64,000 nt of DNA from Microbacterium suaedae (GTDB taxonomy: Bacteria; Actinomycetota; Actinomycetes; Actinomycetales; Microbacteriaceae): positions 62,001 through 126,000 of the forward strand of contig NZ_PNFD01000001.1 in assembly GCF_003254645.1 (NCBI RefSeq), read 5' to 3'. Each line of letters begins with the position of its first letter. Position 1 is the first letter of the stretch. Below are positions 16,495 through 25,863 of the stretch, one piece after another. The position numbers were made by a program, and so were the translations under genes. Under the pieces are notes generated by a model, which made no database searches, was not told the origin of the DNA, and saw nothing but the letters and a program-made list of their open reading frames with translations.

Positions 16495-17808
16495 TCAGAA
16501 CAGTGACCCGATCCACGCGATCCCCGCGCCGATGTCGGCCAGGAGCTCGCGGGTCATCTCCCAGAACGCATACCCAGCCACACCAAACGCCAGAAGGATG
16601 ACGATGCCGCCGTAGACAGCGGCGGCGCTCCATCCGAACCGCAAACGACGACCCGCGTCCGCTGCTCCGCGCCGTGGCGTCGGCAGGGCTTCCCCAGTCG
16701 CACGGCGCTCGTCGTCGAAGTGCCGTTCATCCCGCCAGCGCCCCCAGCGGTCGATCCTGTCGGCGAGCACGCCGAGGGCTTCGTTCATCTCCGTCCAGTC
16801 GTCGGGGTTCGTGGTGCCGAGATGCTTCTTCGAGATGAGTAGGAGCCAGTCATCGATGATCTCGACGTCATATCGCGCAACGCGGTCGATCATGCGCTCC
16901 ATCACATCGGGCGTGAACAGATACAGCGCATCAGGCTCGTAGCCTTCCGGGCAGTACAGCGTGAAATAGCGGTCGAAGCCGCCCTCGAGGCCCAGCCGCT
17001 GGCTCGCGTGGGGCGCGTCGATCCCCGGAAGACTGGACGACAGCAGGCTGTTCGGTCCGCGCGCATCGAGGACGATGTGCGGCAGTCCCGTCGGCAGGCG
17101 CAGCGCGGCGTACCCCCTGCGTGCGTGTGCGTCGCCGAACAGGGCACCGTCGAGGTCGTCGCCGAGCACGCCGGCTTCGAAGGGCGCAGATCCGCGCCGG
17201 CGCACCTGGTGAGTCGCTGCGGAGAGTCTCCCGCCCGCCCGTGAGTCCTTCTTCCCGCTGCGGTGCGGCCGATATCGCATGCCGTTCGCCTCCGCGAGGC
17301 GCCCAAAGGCGATGCCCCGCCGAACCTCGCGACGCTGTCGGCGCACGGGCCGCCCCCGGGCGCGGAAGAACACGAATCCTCCCGCGAGCACGACGGGGAG
17401 GCCCACCAGCCATCCGGCACCGAGGACCCAGTTGGAGCCGGAGAAGAGCACGAAGACGACTTCGAAGAGCGGGACGACTGCGAACACCATAGTGAACACG
17501 ACGAGCAGGAAGCTAGCCAGGAGACCGACCCCAGCGAGCAGGATGCCGAGGACAATGCTCGGCACGAAGAGGAGCGCGCGCCACACCCCGCGCTTGCCCC
17601 GGCTCCACCCGAGGACCCACTGCACGAGCCGCCAGCGCATCACCGGCGCCGTCACGATATCCGTGATCGCGGCTTTCGGCTCCAGCCGTTCAGCCCTGTC
17701 GATCTGGTGCCGCTTCACGAACTCGGCCTCGTCCTCGCGGGTGATCGGTTCGCGCAGCGTCTCGACCCGCAGCGGCGGCCACGCGCCACCCGGCGATCCC
17801 GTCTTCAC
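16495..17808 (-). CDS. Conserved membrane protein of unknown function, tandem paralog B
   Basis: 437 residues from a GTG at 17808 that overlaps the stop of the upstream paralog by 4 bp. Visible layout: about 55 charged residues, two to three hydrophobic helices (about 75-155), a basic linker (RRQRREVRRGIAF), a soluble domain with AALRLPTGLPHIVLDARG, SSSLPG, FTLYCPEGYEPDALYLFTPDVM and DVEIIDDWLLLIS, a WGRWRDER segment, and a C-terminal helix. The soluble domain is nearly the same as in the upstream gene, so the pair arose by duplication. I do not recognise a named family or enzyme motif. A DUF3137-like relation is possible but not claimed. Confidence 0.8.
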   Translation of the reverse strand: MKTGSPGGAWPPLRVETLREPITREDEAEFVKRHQIDRAERLEPKAAITDIVTAPVMRWRLVQWVLGWSRGKRGVWRALLFVPSIVLGILLAGVGLLASFLLVVFTMVFAVVPLFEVVFVLFSGSNWVLGAGWLVGLPVVLAGGFVFFRARGRPVRRQRREVRRGIAFGRLAEANGMRYRPHRSGKKDSRAGGRLSAATHQVRRRGSAPFEAGVLGDDLDGALFGDAHARRGYAALRLPTGLPHIVLDARGPNSLLSSSLPGIDAPHASQRLGLEGGFDRYFTLYCPEGYEPDALYLFTPDVMERMIDRVARYDVEIIDDWLLLISKKHLGTTNPDDWTEMNEALGVLADRIDRWGRWRDERHFDDERRATGEALPTPRRGAADAGRRLRFGWSAAAVYGGIVILLAFGVAGYAFWEMTRELLADIGAGIAWIGSLF

Positions 17809-19124
17809 GTCAGCGCTCCGATCGAAGACACGAGCGAGCCACTGTCTGCAAGGAACTCGACGGCGCGCGCGACGAGAATCAGTCCGACGACCACGGTCGC
17901 GATGATGCCGAGCACGATGGCGGCGATCGGCTTGCTCTTCGCGAGGCGGCGTCCCTTCGTCGCGACCCCGCGCGGCGCGGGCCGGAGCGACGCCACGGCG
18001 GACTCCGTCGATTCCGGATCCGCCACGACGGGGAGGCGCCTCCGGTCGTCGCGCCAGCGACCCCAGCGATCGATCTTCGCCGCGAGGGCACGCAGAGCCT
18101 CGTCCATCGCACGCCAATCGTCCGGTTCATCGATCGCCAGCTCATCCTTCGAATAGAGGAAGAGCCAGTCGTCGACGATCTCGACGTCGTATCGCGCGGC
18201 GCGATCGACGAAGCGCGCCATGACGTCGGGGGTGAAGAGGTAGAGCGCGTCGGTCTCGTACCCCGCGGGGCAGTACAACGTGAAATGCCGATTGAAGTCG
18301 CCCTCGAGCGCGAAGCGCTGGGCGTTCGCCGGCGCGGACAGGTCGGGCAGGCTCGACGAGAGAAGTCCGTTGCCGCTGCGCCCGTCGAGAAGGATATGCG
18401 GAAGCGGCGTCGGAAGGCGCAACGCGGCGAAGCCCCAGTTCTCAAGGATCCACGTACGCTGACGCGGGTCACGGGAACGGTTGAAGGTCCACGTACCCAT
18501 CTCGAAGAACGGCTTCTCGCTGCGCGTCACGAGAGTGCTCGCACCCATCGGATCCCCGACCGTGAAGAGCGAGCCCGGACGCTCGTCCCGAAGATGGCGC
18601 CGGTGCGTGTACGCGAGGCCGTTGGCCCCGCTCAGCCGCTCGACCATCACGCCTCGCCGCACACTGCGGCGCTGATTTCGACGAAACATCCCGCCCCACC
18701 ACCAGACGAGGAAGAACGCGAGAGCGGTGAACGGGACGAGCAAGAGCATGTCCGGCCTGAAGCCGTCCGGGGACGGCGCCAAAAGCTCCAGCACCGCCAG
18801 AAGAGGCCCGATCACCGCGGCGATGCTCAGCGCCACCACCATCACCAGGATCACGAGGAAGCCGAACGAGGCGAGGAATCCGCCCGTGATCGCGAGGATC
18901 ACCCGCAGCGGGCCCGCCTTGCCCACACCCCATCGCAGCATTCCGAACAGCGTCGCGACGAGCGGCGAGAGAGCGCTCTGGGCGGCGGCCTGGATGCCCA
19001 TCCGCTGCGCGGGCTCGATCCCGTGACGCGCGCGATAGGCGTCCTCGTCGGCGCGAGTCACGCGGCCCGACGTGAGCGGTGCGACATCCAGGGGACGCCA
19101 GCTTTCCATCGGATCGATCGCCAC
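17805..19124 (-). CDS. Conserved membrane protein of unknown function, tandem paralog A
   Basis: 439 residues from the GTG at 19124; a GTG two codons earlier is possible, but the GAGGGA ribosome site lies 6 nt from the chosen one. Layout matches paralog B: N-terminal charged part, two hydrophobic segments (about 70-110 and 125-145), FRRNQRRSVRRGVMVERLSG linker, soluble domain with AALRLPTPLPHILLDGRSG, SSSLPD, FTLYCPAGYETDALYLFTPDVM, DVEIVDDWLFLYS, WGRWRDDR, then one C-terminal helix. The soluble domain is presumably cytoplasmic. An imperfect inverted repeat (19132-19151) lies just before the ribosome site. Function unknown. Confidence 0.8.
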   Translation of the reverse strand: MAIDPMESWRPLDVAPLTSGRVTRADEDAYRARHGIEPAQRMGIQAAAQSALSPLVATLFGMLRWGVGKAGPLRVILAITGGFLASFGFLVILVMVVALSIAAVIGPLLAVLELLAPSPDGFRPDMLLLVPFTALAFFLVWWWGGMFRRNQRRSVRRGVMVERLSGANGLAYTHRRHLRDERPGSLFTVGDPMGASTLVTRSEKPFFEMGTWTFNRSRDPRQRTWILENWGFAALRLPTPLPHILLDGRSGNGLLSSSLPDLSAPANAQRFALEGDFNRHFTLYCPAGYETDALYLFTPDVMARFVDRAARYDVEIVDDWLFLYSKDELAIDEPDDWRAMDEALRALAAKIDRWGRWRDDRRRLPVVADPESTESAVASLRPAPRGVATKGRRLAKSKPIAAIVLGIIATVVVGLILVARAVEFLADSGSLVSSIGALT

Positions 19125-19184
19125 GGACACTCCCTCGACTCTGCGATTTCGCAGTGTCCTATCCTGGCACCTCGAACCGCGCGG

Positions 19185-19219
19185 GGCGCGTCACGCCGGC
19201 ATGCGGCGTGTGACGCGCC
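19185..19219 (-). terminator. Hairpin after the diacylglycerol-kinase-family gene
   Basis: Arms GGCGCGTCAC (19185-19194) and GTGACGCGCC (19210-19219) are exact complements with a 15-nt interior that can add 4 more pairs. It begins directly after the stop codon at 19220. No clear U-tract. Confidence 0.55.
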
Positions 19220-20152
19220 TCAGCGCACACGGATCGCGGCGGGCTGCACCGAGATCGATGCTCGGGTGATCTGGCCGATCTCGTCGCCGTCGACCTCGAA
19301 GACGCGCGGCTCGGCGAGGTCGATCTCGAGCGACGCGATACGGCGATGGGTGACGCTGTCGCTGCTCTTCGCCCGGCCTCCGCCGAAGGCTCGCGCGATG
19401 CCGTTGTCCCATACGACGTTCTTCACCACATCACCCCACCCCTCGGCACCCTCCGCGTCCAGCACAAACAGGTCGAGCTCTCCATCAGAGGGATCGGCGT
19501 CAGGCAGCAGCGTGAACCCGGCCTGCAGCGTCCCGCAGTTTCCGACGATCAGTGTGTGCGCGTCGTCGTCTTGTGTCTCACCGTCGTCAAAGGTGAGCGT
19601 CACGCGGATGATCTCGCTGGCCGAGACGGCGCGTCCGAGCGACTCGACGTAGGCCATCCAGCCCGCCTTGTCCTTGAGATCGTCGTCGGTCTCGGTGATC
19701 ATGTGCGCGTCGATGCCGAAACCCGCCATGACGGCGAAGGCCCAGCGGCGCTGTCCATCCTCGCCCGCGACGTCCGCCCATCCGAGATCGATGTCACGAG
19801 CCTCGCCGTCGAGCGCCCGTTCGACGGCCGCCGCGAGGTCGCCCAGCGGAACGTCGAGATTCCGCGCAAGCAGGTTCCCCGTTCCGAGCGGAACGATCCC
19901 GAGCTCAACGTCCGCACCGCTCTCGCCCAGGTGCTCGGCGACGGCTCGCACGGTGCCGTCGCCGCCCGCGGCGAGAACCAGGTCGGCGCCCGCGGCGATC
20001 GCTTCGCGCGCCGCAGACACGCCGGGGTCGTCGACCTCGGTCTCATGCCACGTCACCGTCGCGTCCGAGGCCGCGACGACGGCCGCCTCGAGCTCGTCGC
20101 GCGCGCCTTTCGACGGGTTGAACACGATGCCGATGTGGGTGGCCTGTGACAT
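19220..20152 (-). CDS. Diacylglycerol/lipid kinase family protein
   Basis: 310-residue DagK/YegS-type kinase that would phosphorylate diacylglycerol or a related lipid using ATP. Diagnostic motifs are the N-terminal VFNPSKG, the nucleotide loop GGDGTVRAVAEHL (about 63-75) and PLGTGNLLARNL (about 87-98); a beta-sandwich C-terminal domain follows. The ATG at 20152 has AAGGAGG 5 nt upstream and a TAGTCT -10 box about 55 nt further on. It is a single gene. Many paralogs exist in actinobacteria, so the precise lipid substrate is open. Confidence 0.88.
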   Translation of the reverse strand: MSQATHIGIVFNPSKGARDELEAAVVAASDATVTWHETEVDDPGVSAAREAIAAGADLVLAAGGDGTVRAVAEHLGESGADVELGIVPLGTGNLLARNLDVPLGDLAAAVERALDGEARDIDLGWADVAGEDGQRRWAFAVMAGFGIDAHMITETDDDLKDKAGWMAYVESLGRAVSASEIIRVTLTFDDGETQDDDAHTLIVGNCGTLQAGFTLLPDADPSDGELDLFVLDAEGAEGWGDVVKNVVWDNGIARAFGGGRAKSSDSVTHRRIASLEIDLAEPRVFEVDGDEIGQITRASISVQPAAIRVR

Positions 20153-20258
20153 GATCGCCCTCCTTCTCCCGCGCTCCTCTGTCGGCGGCGGGTGAGATCA
20201 GACTAGGCCCGGTTCGGTATCGATGTGCCTGCGAATCCGCCGGATGTGCGCGACTCCC

Positions 20259-20879
20259 TCACTCGCCGTCGGGCAGCGGCTTCCGCGACGCATGCGGGAC
20301 CCGCCAGCGCAGCCACAGGGCGAGGATCCGCAGGGCGAACACGAGAGCGGCGACCGCGAGCGTGATCCAGGCCGAGTACCAGCCGCCGATCCAGCTCACG
20401 GTGATCAGGGCGGCCCCGAGCATTGCGGGGAGCGCATAGATGTCACGCGGATCGAACAGCTGCGGATCCTGGTTCGCAACGACATCGCGCAGCAGTCCCC
20501 CGCCGACACTCGTCGTCACGCCCAGCAAGGCCGCGGCCACCGGGTTCATTCCGTACTCGAGCGCCTTAACGGCACCGGTCGTGCAGAACAGGCCGAGCCC
20601 CGCCGCATCGCAGACGAGGAGCGGACGCGTGAACTTCCGCATATGACCGTGGAGGAGGTAGACGATCCCGGCTGCGACGAGCGGCGGGACGAGATACACC
20701 GGCCGTTCGAAAGCTGTCGGCGTGAGGCCGAGCACGAGATCGCGGATGACCCCGCCTCCGAGACCCGTGAGCGACCCGAGCAGCAGCGATCCGACGATAT
20801 CGAAGCCGCGTCGGGCGGCGAGCAGCGATCCGGAGAGCGCGAAGAAGAACACGCCCAGGAGGTCGAGCGTCAGCGACAT
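20259..20879 (-). CDS. TRIC cation channel family (UPF0126) membrane protein
   Basis: 206 residues with about seven hydrophobic segments, arranged as two homologous halves: GLGGGVIRDLVLG (about 39-51) and SVGGGLLRDVVAN (about 124-136) are the paired Gly-rich signatures of the UPF0126/TRIC family. Prokaryotic TRIC proteins form trimeric K+-permeable channels; some members have been linked to glycine uptake. The downstream perfect palindrome at 20924-20949 separates it from tRNA-Gln upstream. Monocistronic. Confidence 0.9.
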   Translation of the reverse strand: MSLTLDLLGVFFFALSGSLLAARRGFDIVGSLLLGSLTGLGGGVIRDLVLGLTPTAFERPVYLVPPLVAAGIVYLLHGHMRKFTRPLLVCDAAGLGLFCTTGAVKALEYGMNPVAAALLGVTTSVGGGLLRDVVANQDPQLFDPRDIYALPAMLGAALITVSWIGGWYSAWITLAVAALVFALRILALWLRWRVPHASRKPLPDGE

Positions 20880-20923
20880 ACGGTTCCCCTCTCCGGGGAG
20901 ATCATACGACCCATGGACATGAG

Positions 20924-20949
20924 AAAACCCCCGCCTAGGCGGGGGTTTT
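20924..20949 (-). terminator. Intrinsic terminator of tRNA-Gln
   Basis: A 26-nt perfect palindrome centred on CCTAGG (arms 20924-20936 and 20937-20949), flanked by A4 and T5 tracts, so it can terminate in both directions. It lies 7 nt past the tRNA-Gln 3' end. Confidence 0.88.
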
Positions 20950-20955
20950 TCTCTG

Positions 20956-21027
20956 CTGGGGTACCTGGACTCGAACCAAGAACGACGGTACCAGAAACCG
21001 CTGTGTTGCCAATTACACCATACCCCA
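20956..21027 (-). tRNA. tRNA-Gln (anticodon CTG)
   Basis: 72-nt cloverleaf. TGGGGTA (21027-21021) pairs with TACCCCA (20963-20957); the T-arm has TTGGTTCGAGTCCAG; the anticodon loop TTCTGGT carries CTG at 20994-20992, reading CAG. The discriminator is G at 20956 and CCA is not encoded. It sits 92 bp downstream of gltX on the same strand. Confidence 0.95.
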
Positions 21028-21060
21028 AGGGCGCTCCGGCCTTCGCCGTCACAAGTGACT

Positions 21061-21090
21061 AGCTTACCTGAAGCACCGAATGGCCGCCAA
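21061..21090 (-). promoter_or_regulatory. Possible own promoter of tRNA-Gln
   Basis: TTGGCG (21090-21085) and TAAGCT (21066-21061) with an 18-bp spacer, about 33 nt before the tRNA. It may supplement read-through from gltX. Confidence 0.45.
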
Positions 21091-21119
21091 TTCGACCGTG
21101 CATCCGGGGCGTGTCGCGC

Positions 21120-22622
21120 TCACTCAGCCAGGCGTACAGCGAGCGCGCGCAGCCGGTCGATCGTGCGCTCACGGCCGAGCAGCTCCATCGACTCGAACAA
21201 CGGCGGCGAGACGCGTCGTCCCGAGATCGCGACGCGCGGCGCGGCATAGGCGACGCGCGGCTTGAGCTCGAGCCCCTCGATCAGCGCGGCCGCGAGAGCC
21301 TCCTGGATGGGCTCCGCGCGGAAGTCGTCGAGCGTCTCGAGCGCCTGGGCGCTCGCCTGCAGGATCCGCGGGGCGTCCTTGAGCTTCGCGATGGCGTCGT
21401 CGTCGTACGCGAGATCGTCGGTGAACAGGAAGCCGAGCATGTCGCCTGCCTCGCCGAGCATCTGCATGCGCTCCTGCACGAGAGGCGCCGCCGCCCGCAG
21501 GAGCGCGAGCTGATCCTCTGATGGCTTCTCCCCCAGAGCCCCGGCCGTCTGCAGATAGGGAACGAGGCGGTTCGCGAAGTCGTCGACGTCGAGCATCCGG
21601 ACGTGATCGCCGTTGATCGACTCAGCCTTCTTCTGGTCGAAGCGCGCGGGGTTCGGATTCACGGCTTCGATCTCGAACGCCCCGACGAACTCGTCGAGCG
21701 TGAAGACATCACGATCGGGCGCGATCGACCACCCGAGAAGTGCGAGATAGTTCAGCAGGCCTTCGCGAACGAAGCCCTTCTCGCGTTGCAGGAAGAGGTC
21801 GGCGCGGGGGTCGCGCTTCGACAGCTTCTTGTTGCCATCGCCGAGCACGAGCGGCATGTGGCCGAAACGCGGGATGAAGTCCGTCACCCCCGCATCGACG
21901 AGCGCCCGATAGAGCACGATCTGTCGCGCCGTCGACGGCATGAGGTCTTCGCCGCGAAGCACGTGCGTGATCCCCATGAGAGCGTCATCCACCGGGTTCA
22001 CGAACGTGTAAAGCGGGATCCCGTTCGGGCGCACGATGACGAAGTCGCTGAAGGATCCCGCGGGGAACGTCACCTCGCCGCGGATGAGGTCGTCGTAGGT
22101 GATGTCCTCGTCCGGAACCTTGAGGCGCAGCGCCGGCTGACGCCCCTCAGCGCGGAACGCGGCGCGCTGCTCGTCGGTGAGGTCGCGATCGAAGTTGTCG
22201 TACCCCTGCTGCTTCGGGCGACCATTCGCCTCGTTGCGCGCATCGATCTCCTCCGCGGTCGAGAAGCTCTCGTACACGAGGCCCTTCGACATCAGCTGGT
22301 CGAGAACCTCGCGATGAAGGTCATGCCGCTCGGACTGACGGTACGGCGCGTGCGGGCCGCCCACCTCGACGCCCTCGTCCCAGTCGATGCCGAGCCACGT
22401 GAGCGCGTCGATCAGCTGGTCGTAGCTCTCCTGGCTGTCGCGATTCGCGTCGGTGTCCTCGATACGGAACACGAGCTTTCCGCCGTGGTGGCGCGCGAAC
22501 GCCCAGTTGAACAGCGCCGTACGAATGAGGCCGACGTGCGGGAGGCCGGTCGGCGACGGGCAGAAACGCACGCGGACGTCAGATCCGGTGGCGGTCGTGG
22601 TGCGAAGATCGGGAGTAGCCAT
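21120..22622 (-). CDS. gltX: Glutamyl-tRNA synthetase (probably non-discriminating)
   Basis: Class I aminoacyl-tRNA synthetase of 500 residues. The HIGH-type signature is [11 protein letters not shown] (about 23-33) and the KMSKS-type loop is NKKLSKRD (about 252-259); the family GEDL and FRIEDTD segments are present. Actinobacteria generally lack glutaminyl-tRNA synthetase, so GluRS charges both tRNA-Glu and tRNA-Gln and GatCAB converts the latter; the neighbouring tRNA-Gln gene fits this. The ATG at 22622 follows a TAGACT box by 9 nt. Confidence 0.97.
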   Translation of the reverse strand: MATPDLRTTTATGSDVRVRFCPSPTGLPHVGLIRTALFNWAFARHHGGKLVFRIEDTDANRDSQESYDQLIDALTWLGIDWDEGVEVGGPHAPYRQSERHDLHREVLDQLMSKGLVYESFSTAEEIDARNEANGRPKQQGYDNFDRDLTDEQRAAFRAEGRQPALRLKVPDEDITYDDLIRGEVTFPAGSFSDFVIVRPNGIPLYTFVNPVDDALMGITHVLRGEDLMPSTARQIVLYRALVDAGVTDFIPRFGHMPLVLGDGNKKLSKRDPRADLFLQREKGFVREGLLNYLALLGWSIAPDRDVFTLDEFVGAFEIEAVNPNPARFDQKKAESINGDHVRMLDVDDFANRLVPYLQTAGALGEKPSEDQLALLRAAAPLVQERMQMLGEAGDMLGFLFTDDLAYDDDAIAKLKDAPRILQASAQALETLDDFRAEPIQEALAAALIEGLELKPRVAYAAPRVAISGRRVSPPLFESMELLGRERTIDRLRALAVRLAE

Positions 22623-22634
22623 AGCCCCTCGAGT

Positions 22635-23882
22635 CTAGTCGGCGCCGTTGCTCGCTGTGACCCGTCGCACCTGGCGCCCGAGGGGCGCGAGCGCCGTCAC
22701 GGCTGCAACGACGACGAGCGACACAAGCGCCAGGCCGCCGTAGCCGATCCAGGCCAGCACCGCGCCCGCGCCCACCGCGCCCAGGGCACCCACGAGGTTC
22801 ATGATGAGGTCGCTGCGCCCCTGCCGACGCGTGCGCAGGGAAGGCTCCGTCGCCTCCGTCAAGAGAGCCGCGCCCGCGACGGTTGACGCGCTCCAGCCGA
22901 GCCCGAGCAGCACGAGGGCGATCGTGACCGCCGCGCTCGAATCCTGCCCGATAGCCGCCACCACGAGAGACGCGCCGAGCATGCCCTGTCCGAGGAGGAT
23001 CGTGGACACCCGACCGATCCGGTCGGCCAGGAGACCGAAGACGGGCGACAGCGCGTACATTCCCGCGATGTGCAGGCTGATCGTGAAGCCGATGATGCTC
23101 AATGACGCCCCGTGATTCGCGAGATGCACGGGCGTCATCGCCATCACGGCGACCATCGTGCCGTGGGCACCTGCGACGGCGAGGATCGCGTAGCGGGCGG
23201 CGACGGGACGATCCGGCCGCGCGGATCCGTGCCCGCCCGACGCCGCGGTCTCGAGCTGGGCCGCCACCCGCAGAGGGTCCGGACGCAGGAAGACCAGGTA
23301 CAGGACGACCGCCGCGAGCTGCGCCACGATCGAGAACACGTACGGCCCTGTGAGCTCGGGCATGCCGAGCACACGGCCGATCGCCTCCCCCGGGCCCGTG
23401 AGGTTGGGCCCGAGAACGGATCCCACCGTCGTCGCCCAGACGACGAGCGACAGATCGCGACCGCGCGTGGCGTCTGTCGCGAGATCCGCCGCCGCGAAAC
23501 GCGACTGCAGATTGGCGGCCTGCCCCGCACCGATCAGCGCGAAACCCGCGATGAGCACCGGAAACACCCCGGTCGCTGTCGCGAGAACGACGAGCGCGAT
23601 GCCGATCAGGGCGATCACCATTCCCGCCGAGAGCGACACGCGGCGCCCCGCTCGGCGCGCGAGGATGGCGAGCGGCACGGCCAGGAGGGCTGCCCCCAGC
23701 GTCATCCCCGCCGTCGAGAGCCCCGAGAGCGCGTCGCTGCCGGAGACCTGAGCGGCGAGGATCGCGCCGAGGGAAATCGTGACGCCTGCCGCGATGCCGC
23801 CGAGGATCTGCCCGATCCCGAGAACGACGACGGTGCGGCGCTGGATCGCGGCGACGCGATCCGGCCCCGGGACTCCGGTCAT
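22635..23882 (-). CDS. MFS transporter
   Basis: 415-residue major facilitator protein with about 12 hydrophobic segments. The cytoplasmic loop motif RRAGRRVS after the second helix and LADRIGRVST in the second half are the MFS motif A copies. No substrate-specific feature was recognised; drug or metabolite efflux is the usual guess for 12-helix members with a long central loop (SGGHGSARPDRP). The stop of the following FAH gene's start region lies 1 bp away on the same strand, so it is downstream in a two-gene transcript with that hydrolase. Confidence 0.85.
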   Translation of the reverse strand: MTGVPGPDRVAAIQRRTVVVLGIGQILGGIAAGVTISLGAILAAQVSGSDALSGLSTAGMTLGAALLAVPLAILARRAGRRVSLSAGMVIALIGIALVVLATATGVFPVLIAGFALIGAGQAANLQSRFAAADLATDATRGRDLSLVVWATTVGSVLGPNLTGPGEAIGRVLGMPELTGPYVFSIVAQLAAVVLYLVFLRPDPLRVAAQLETAASGGHGSARPDRPVAARYAILAVAGAHGTMVAVMAMTPVHLANHGASLSIIGFTISLHIAGMYALSPVFGLLADRIGRVSTILLGQGMLGASLVVAAIGQDSSAAVTIALVLLGLGWSASTVAGAALLTEATEPSLRTRRQGRSDLIMNLVGALGAVGAGAVLAWIGYGGLALVSLVVVAAVTALAPLGRQVRRVTASNGAD

Positions 23883-23883
23883 C

Positions 23884-24651
23884 TCAGCTCGCGTCCCGCA
23901 CGGGATTGCGCAGGATCCCGATCCCAGGGATCTCCACCTCGACGGCGTCGCCCGCCTGGAACGCGCCGACGCCCGCGGGCGTTCCCGTGAGGATGAGGTC
24001 GCCCGGCAGCAGCGTGAACGCCGCGGACACGTACTCGATGATCGCGGGCACGTCGAAGATCATGTCGCGGAATGCCCCGCGCTGCTTTTCTTCTTCATTC
24101 AGACGCGTGATGACCTCGCCGTTCGCGACATCGAACTCGGTCTCGATCGCCGGGCCGACAGGGCAGAACGTGTCCATGCCCTTCGCGCGCGCCCACTGAC
24201 CGTCACGCGCCTGCAGATCGCGGGCCGTCACATCGTTCGCGACCGTGTACCCGAACACGACGTCGTGCGCGTCGGCAGCCGAGACGTTCTTCGCGATCTT
24301 GCCGATGACGACGGCGAGCTCGCCCTCCCACTGAGTGTCCTCAGACTGCGGGGGCCGCACGATCGCGTCGCCGGGGCCGATCACCGCGGTGTTCGGCTTG
24401 AAGAACAGCAGCGGTTCCTTCGGCACCTCGTTGCCGAGCTCTGCCGCGTGGTCGCGATAGTTGCGCCCGACGCACACGACCTTCGAACGCGGGATCACCG
24501 GCGCCAGCAGGGCGACGTCGCCGATCGAGACGCGCTCCCCCGTCGTGTCGTACCCCGCGAACAGGGGGTCGCCCTGCAGGACGACGAGCTCGGCGCCATC
24601 CACGATTCCGAATTTGATGGCGTCGTTGTGGCTGAACCTGGCGATCTTCAC
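23884..24651 (-). CDS. Fumarylacetoacetate hydrolase family protein
   Basis: 255-residue FAH-fold Mg-dependent hydrolase/decarboxylase/isomerase. Family motifs are VCVGRNYRDHAAELG (about 58-72), the metal-binding EGELAVVIG glutamate, and the C-terminal PGDLILTGTPAGVG. Members of this short form act in catechol meta-cleavage, or as oxaloacetate decarboxylase or acylpyruvase; nothing here fixes the substrate. The GTG start at 24651 has TAGGCT ending 6 nt upstream (leaderless). The MFS gene follows after 1 bp and probably shares the transcript. Confidence 0.9.
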   Translation of the reverse strand: MKIARFSHNDAIKFGIVDGAELVVLQGDPLFAGYDTTGERVSIGDVALLAPVIPRSKVVCVGRNYRDHAAELGNEVPKEPLLFFKPNTAVIGPGDAIVRPPQSEDTQWEGELAVVIGKIAKNVSAADAHDVVFGYTVANDVTARDLQARDGQWARAKGMDTFCPVGPAIETEFDVANGEVITRLNEEEKQRGAFRDMIFDVPAIIEYVSAAFTLLPGDLILTGTPAGVGAFQAGDAVEVEIPGIGILRNPVRDAS

Positions 24652-24670
24652 CCGTCCAGCCTAACGACAA

Positions 24671-24705
24671 CGCGGCCCGCACCGGGGCGTTCGGTGCGGG
24701 CCGCG
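24671..24705 (-). terminator. Terminator of ilvE
   Basis: Perfect 14-bp GC stem (24671-24684 with 24692-24705) and a 7-nt loop, 10 nt after the ilvE stop. A weak T-run (GTTGTCGTT) follows on the transcript. It overlaps the FAH-gene -35 area. Confidence 0.75.
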
Positions 24706-24715
24706 CAGACGCGTC

Positions 24716-25816
24716 TCAGGCGTCGAGGCGGCGGAGCCAGCCCCGCGTGTCCTCACGGCGTCCGTACTGGATGTCGGTGAGTTCCTCGCGCAGCGAGAGC
24801 CCGAGGGATCCCTGCGGCTGCTCGTCGGTGAATCCCGCGGCCGTGAGCGTGCCGATGGGCGTCACGACGGCCGCCGTGCCGCACGCGAACACCTCGACGA
24901 TGTCGCCCGACGCGACGCCGTCGCGCCACTCCTGCAGCGACACCGGCCGCCGTTCGATTCCGTGGCCGCGATCCGCCGCGAGTTCAAGAAGCGAGTTGCG
25001 CGTGATGCCGTCGAGGATCGTCTCGGACGCGGGTGTGACGAGGGTTCCATCCTTCTTCACGAACACAATGTTCATTCCGCCGAGCTCTTCGACGTTCCCG
25101 TGCTGGTCGAGGAACACCACCTGATCGCAGCCCTGCTCGGCGGCCTCTGCCTGCGGGAGCAGGCTCGCGGCGTAGTTTCCGCCCGTCTTCGCGGCGCCCG
25201 TTCCGCCCTCGGCCGCCCGTGCGTAGTTCTCACTCAGCCAGATCGACACCGGCGTGACACCGCCCGAGAAGTAGGATCCGGCCGGGCTGCCGATCACGTA
25301 GAAGCCGTACTTCTTCGCCGGACGGACACCGAGGAAGGCCTCCTTGGCGAACATGAAGGGCCGCAGGTAGAGGGTCTGCTCAGCTCCACCCGGCACCCAG
25401 TCGGCATCCACCGCGATGAGCTCGTGAAGCGCCTGCAGGAAGTACTCCTCAGGCAGCTCGGGCATCGACAGGCGGCGCGCGCTGCGGTTGAAGCGCCGCG
25501 CGTTCTGCTCGGGCCGGAACGTGTAGATGCCGCCGTCCGCGTGCCGATACGCCTTCATCCCCTCGAAGACCTCCTGCGCGTAGTGCAGGACGGCGGAGGC
25601 CGGGTCCAGTGAGATCGGCCCGTACGGCTGCACGCGCGGACGGTGCCATCCGCCCTTCTCGGACCAGCAGATGTCGACCATGTGGTCGGTGAAGACGGTC
25701 CCGAAGCCCGGGTCCGTGAGCTTCTCCTCGCGTTCGGCAGGCGACGCCGCCGCGAGATTCTTCGTGACCTGGAACGCGAGACGGCCGGGCTCAGTGTTCG
25801 ATGCGGGGTCGGTCAT
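24716..25816 (-). CDS. ilvE: Branched-chain amino acid aminotransferase
   Basis: Class IV PLP enzyme of 366 residues that interconverts Leu, Ile and Val with their 2-oxo acids. Landmarks are PYGPISLDPASAVLHYAQEVFEGMKAYR (split across about 64-92), the PLP-lysine region AAKTGGNYAASLLPQ and the FACGTAAVVTPIG loop. Length and motifs match the larger actinobacterial/eukaryotic BCAT type. It lies 47 bp downstream of leuB on the same strand, so leuB-ilvE are probably co-transcribed. Confidence 0.96.
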   Translation of the reverse strand: MTDPASNTEPGRLAFQVTKNLAAASPAEREEKLTDPGFGTVFTDHMVDICWSEKGGWHRPRVQPYGPISLDPASAVLHYAQEVFEGMKAYRHADGGIYTFRPEQNARRFNRSARRLSMPELPEEYFLQALHELIAVDADWVPGGAEQTLYLRPFMFAKEAFLGVRPAKKYGFYVIGSPAGSYFSGGVTPVSIWLSENYARAAEGGTGAAKTGGNYAASLLPQAEAAEQGCDQVVFLDQHGNVEELGGMNIVFVKKDGTLVTPASETILDGITRNSLLELAADRGHGIERRPVSLQEWRDGVASGDIVEVFACGTAAVVTPIGTLTAAGFTDEQPQGSLGLSLREELTDIQYGRREDTRGWLRRLDA

Positions 25817-25863
25817 GATCGTGTGTTCTTCCTGTCTGCGCGTCGGTTCGCGCGAAAACCGTG

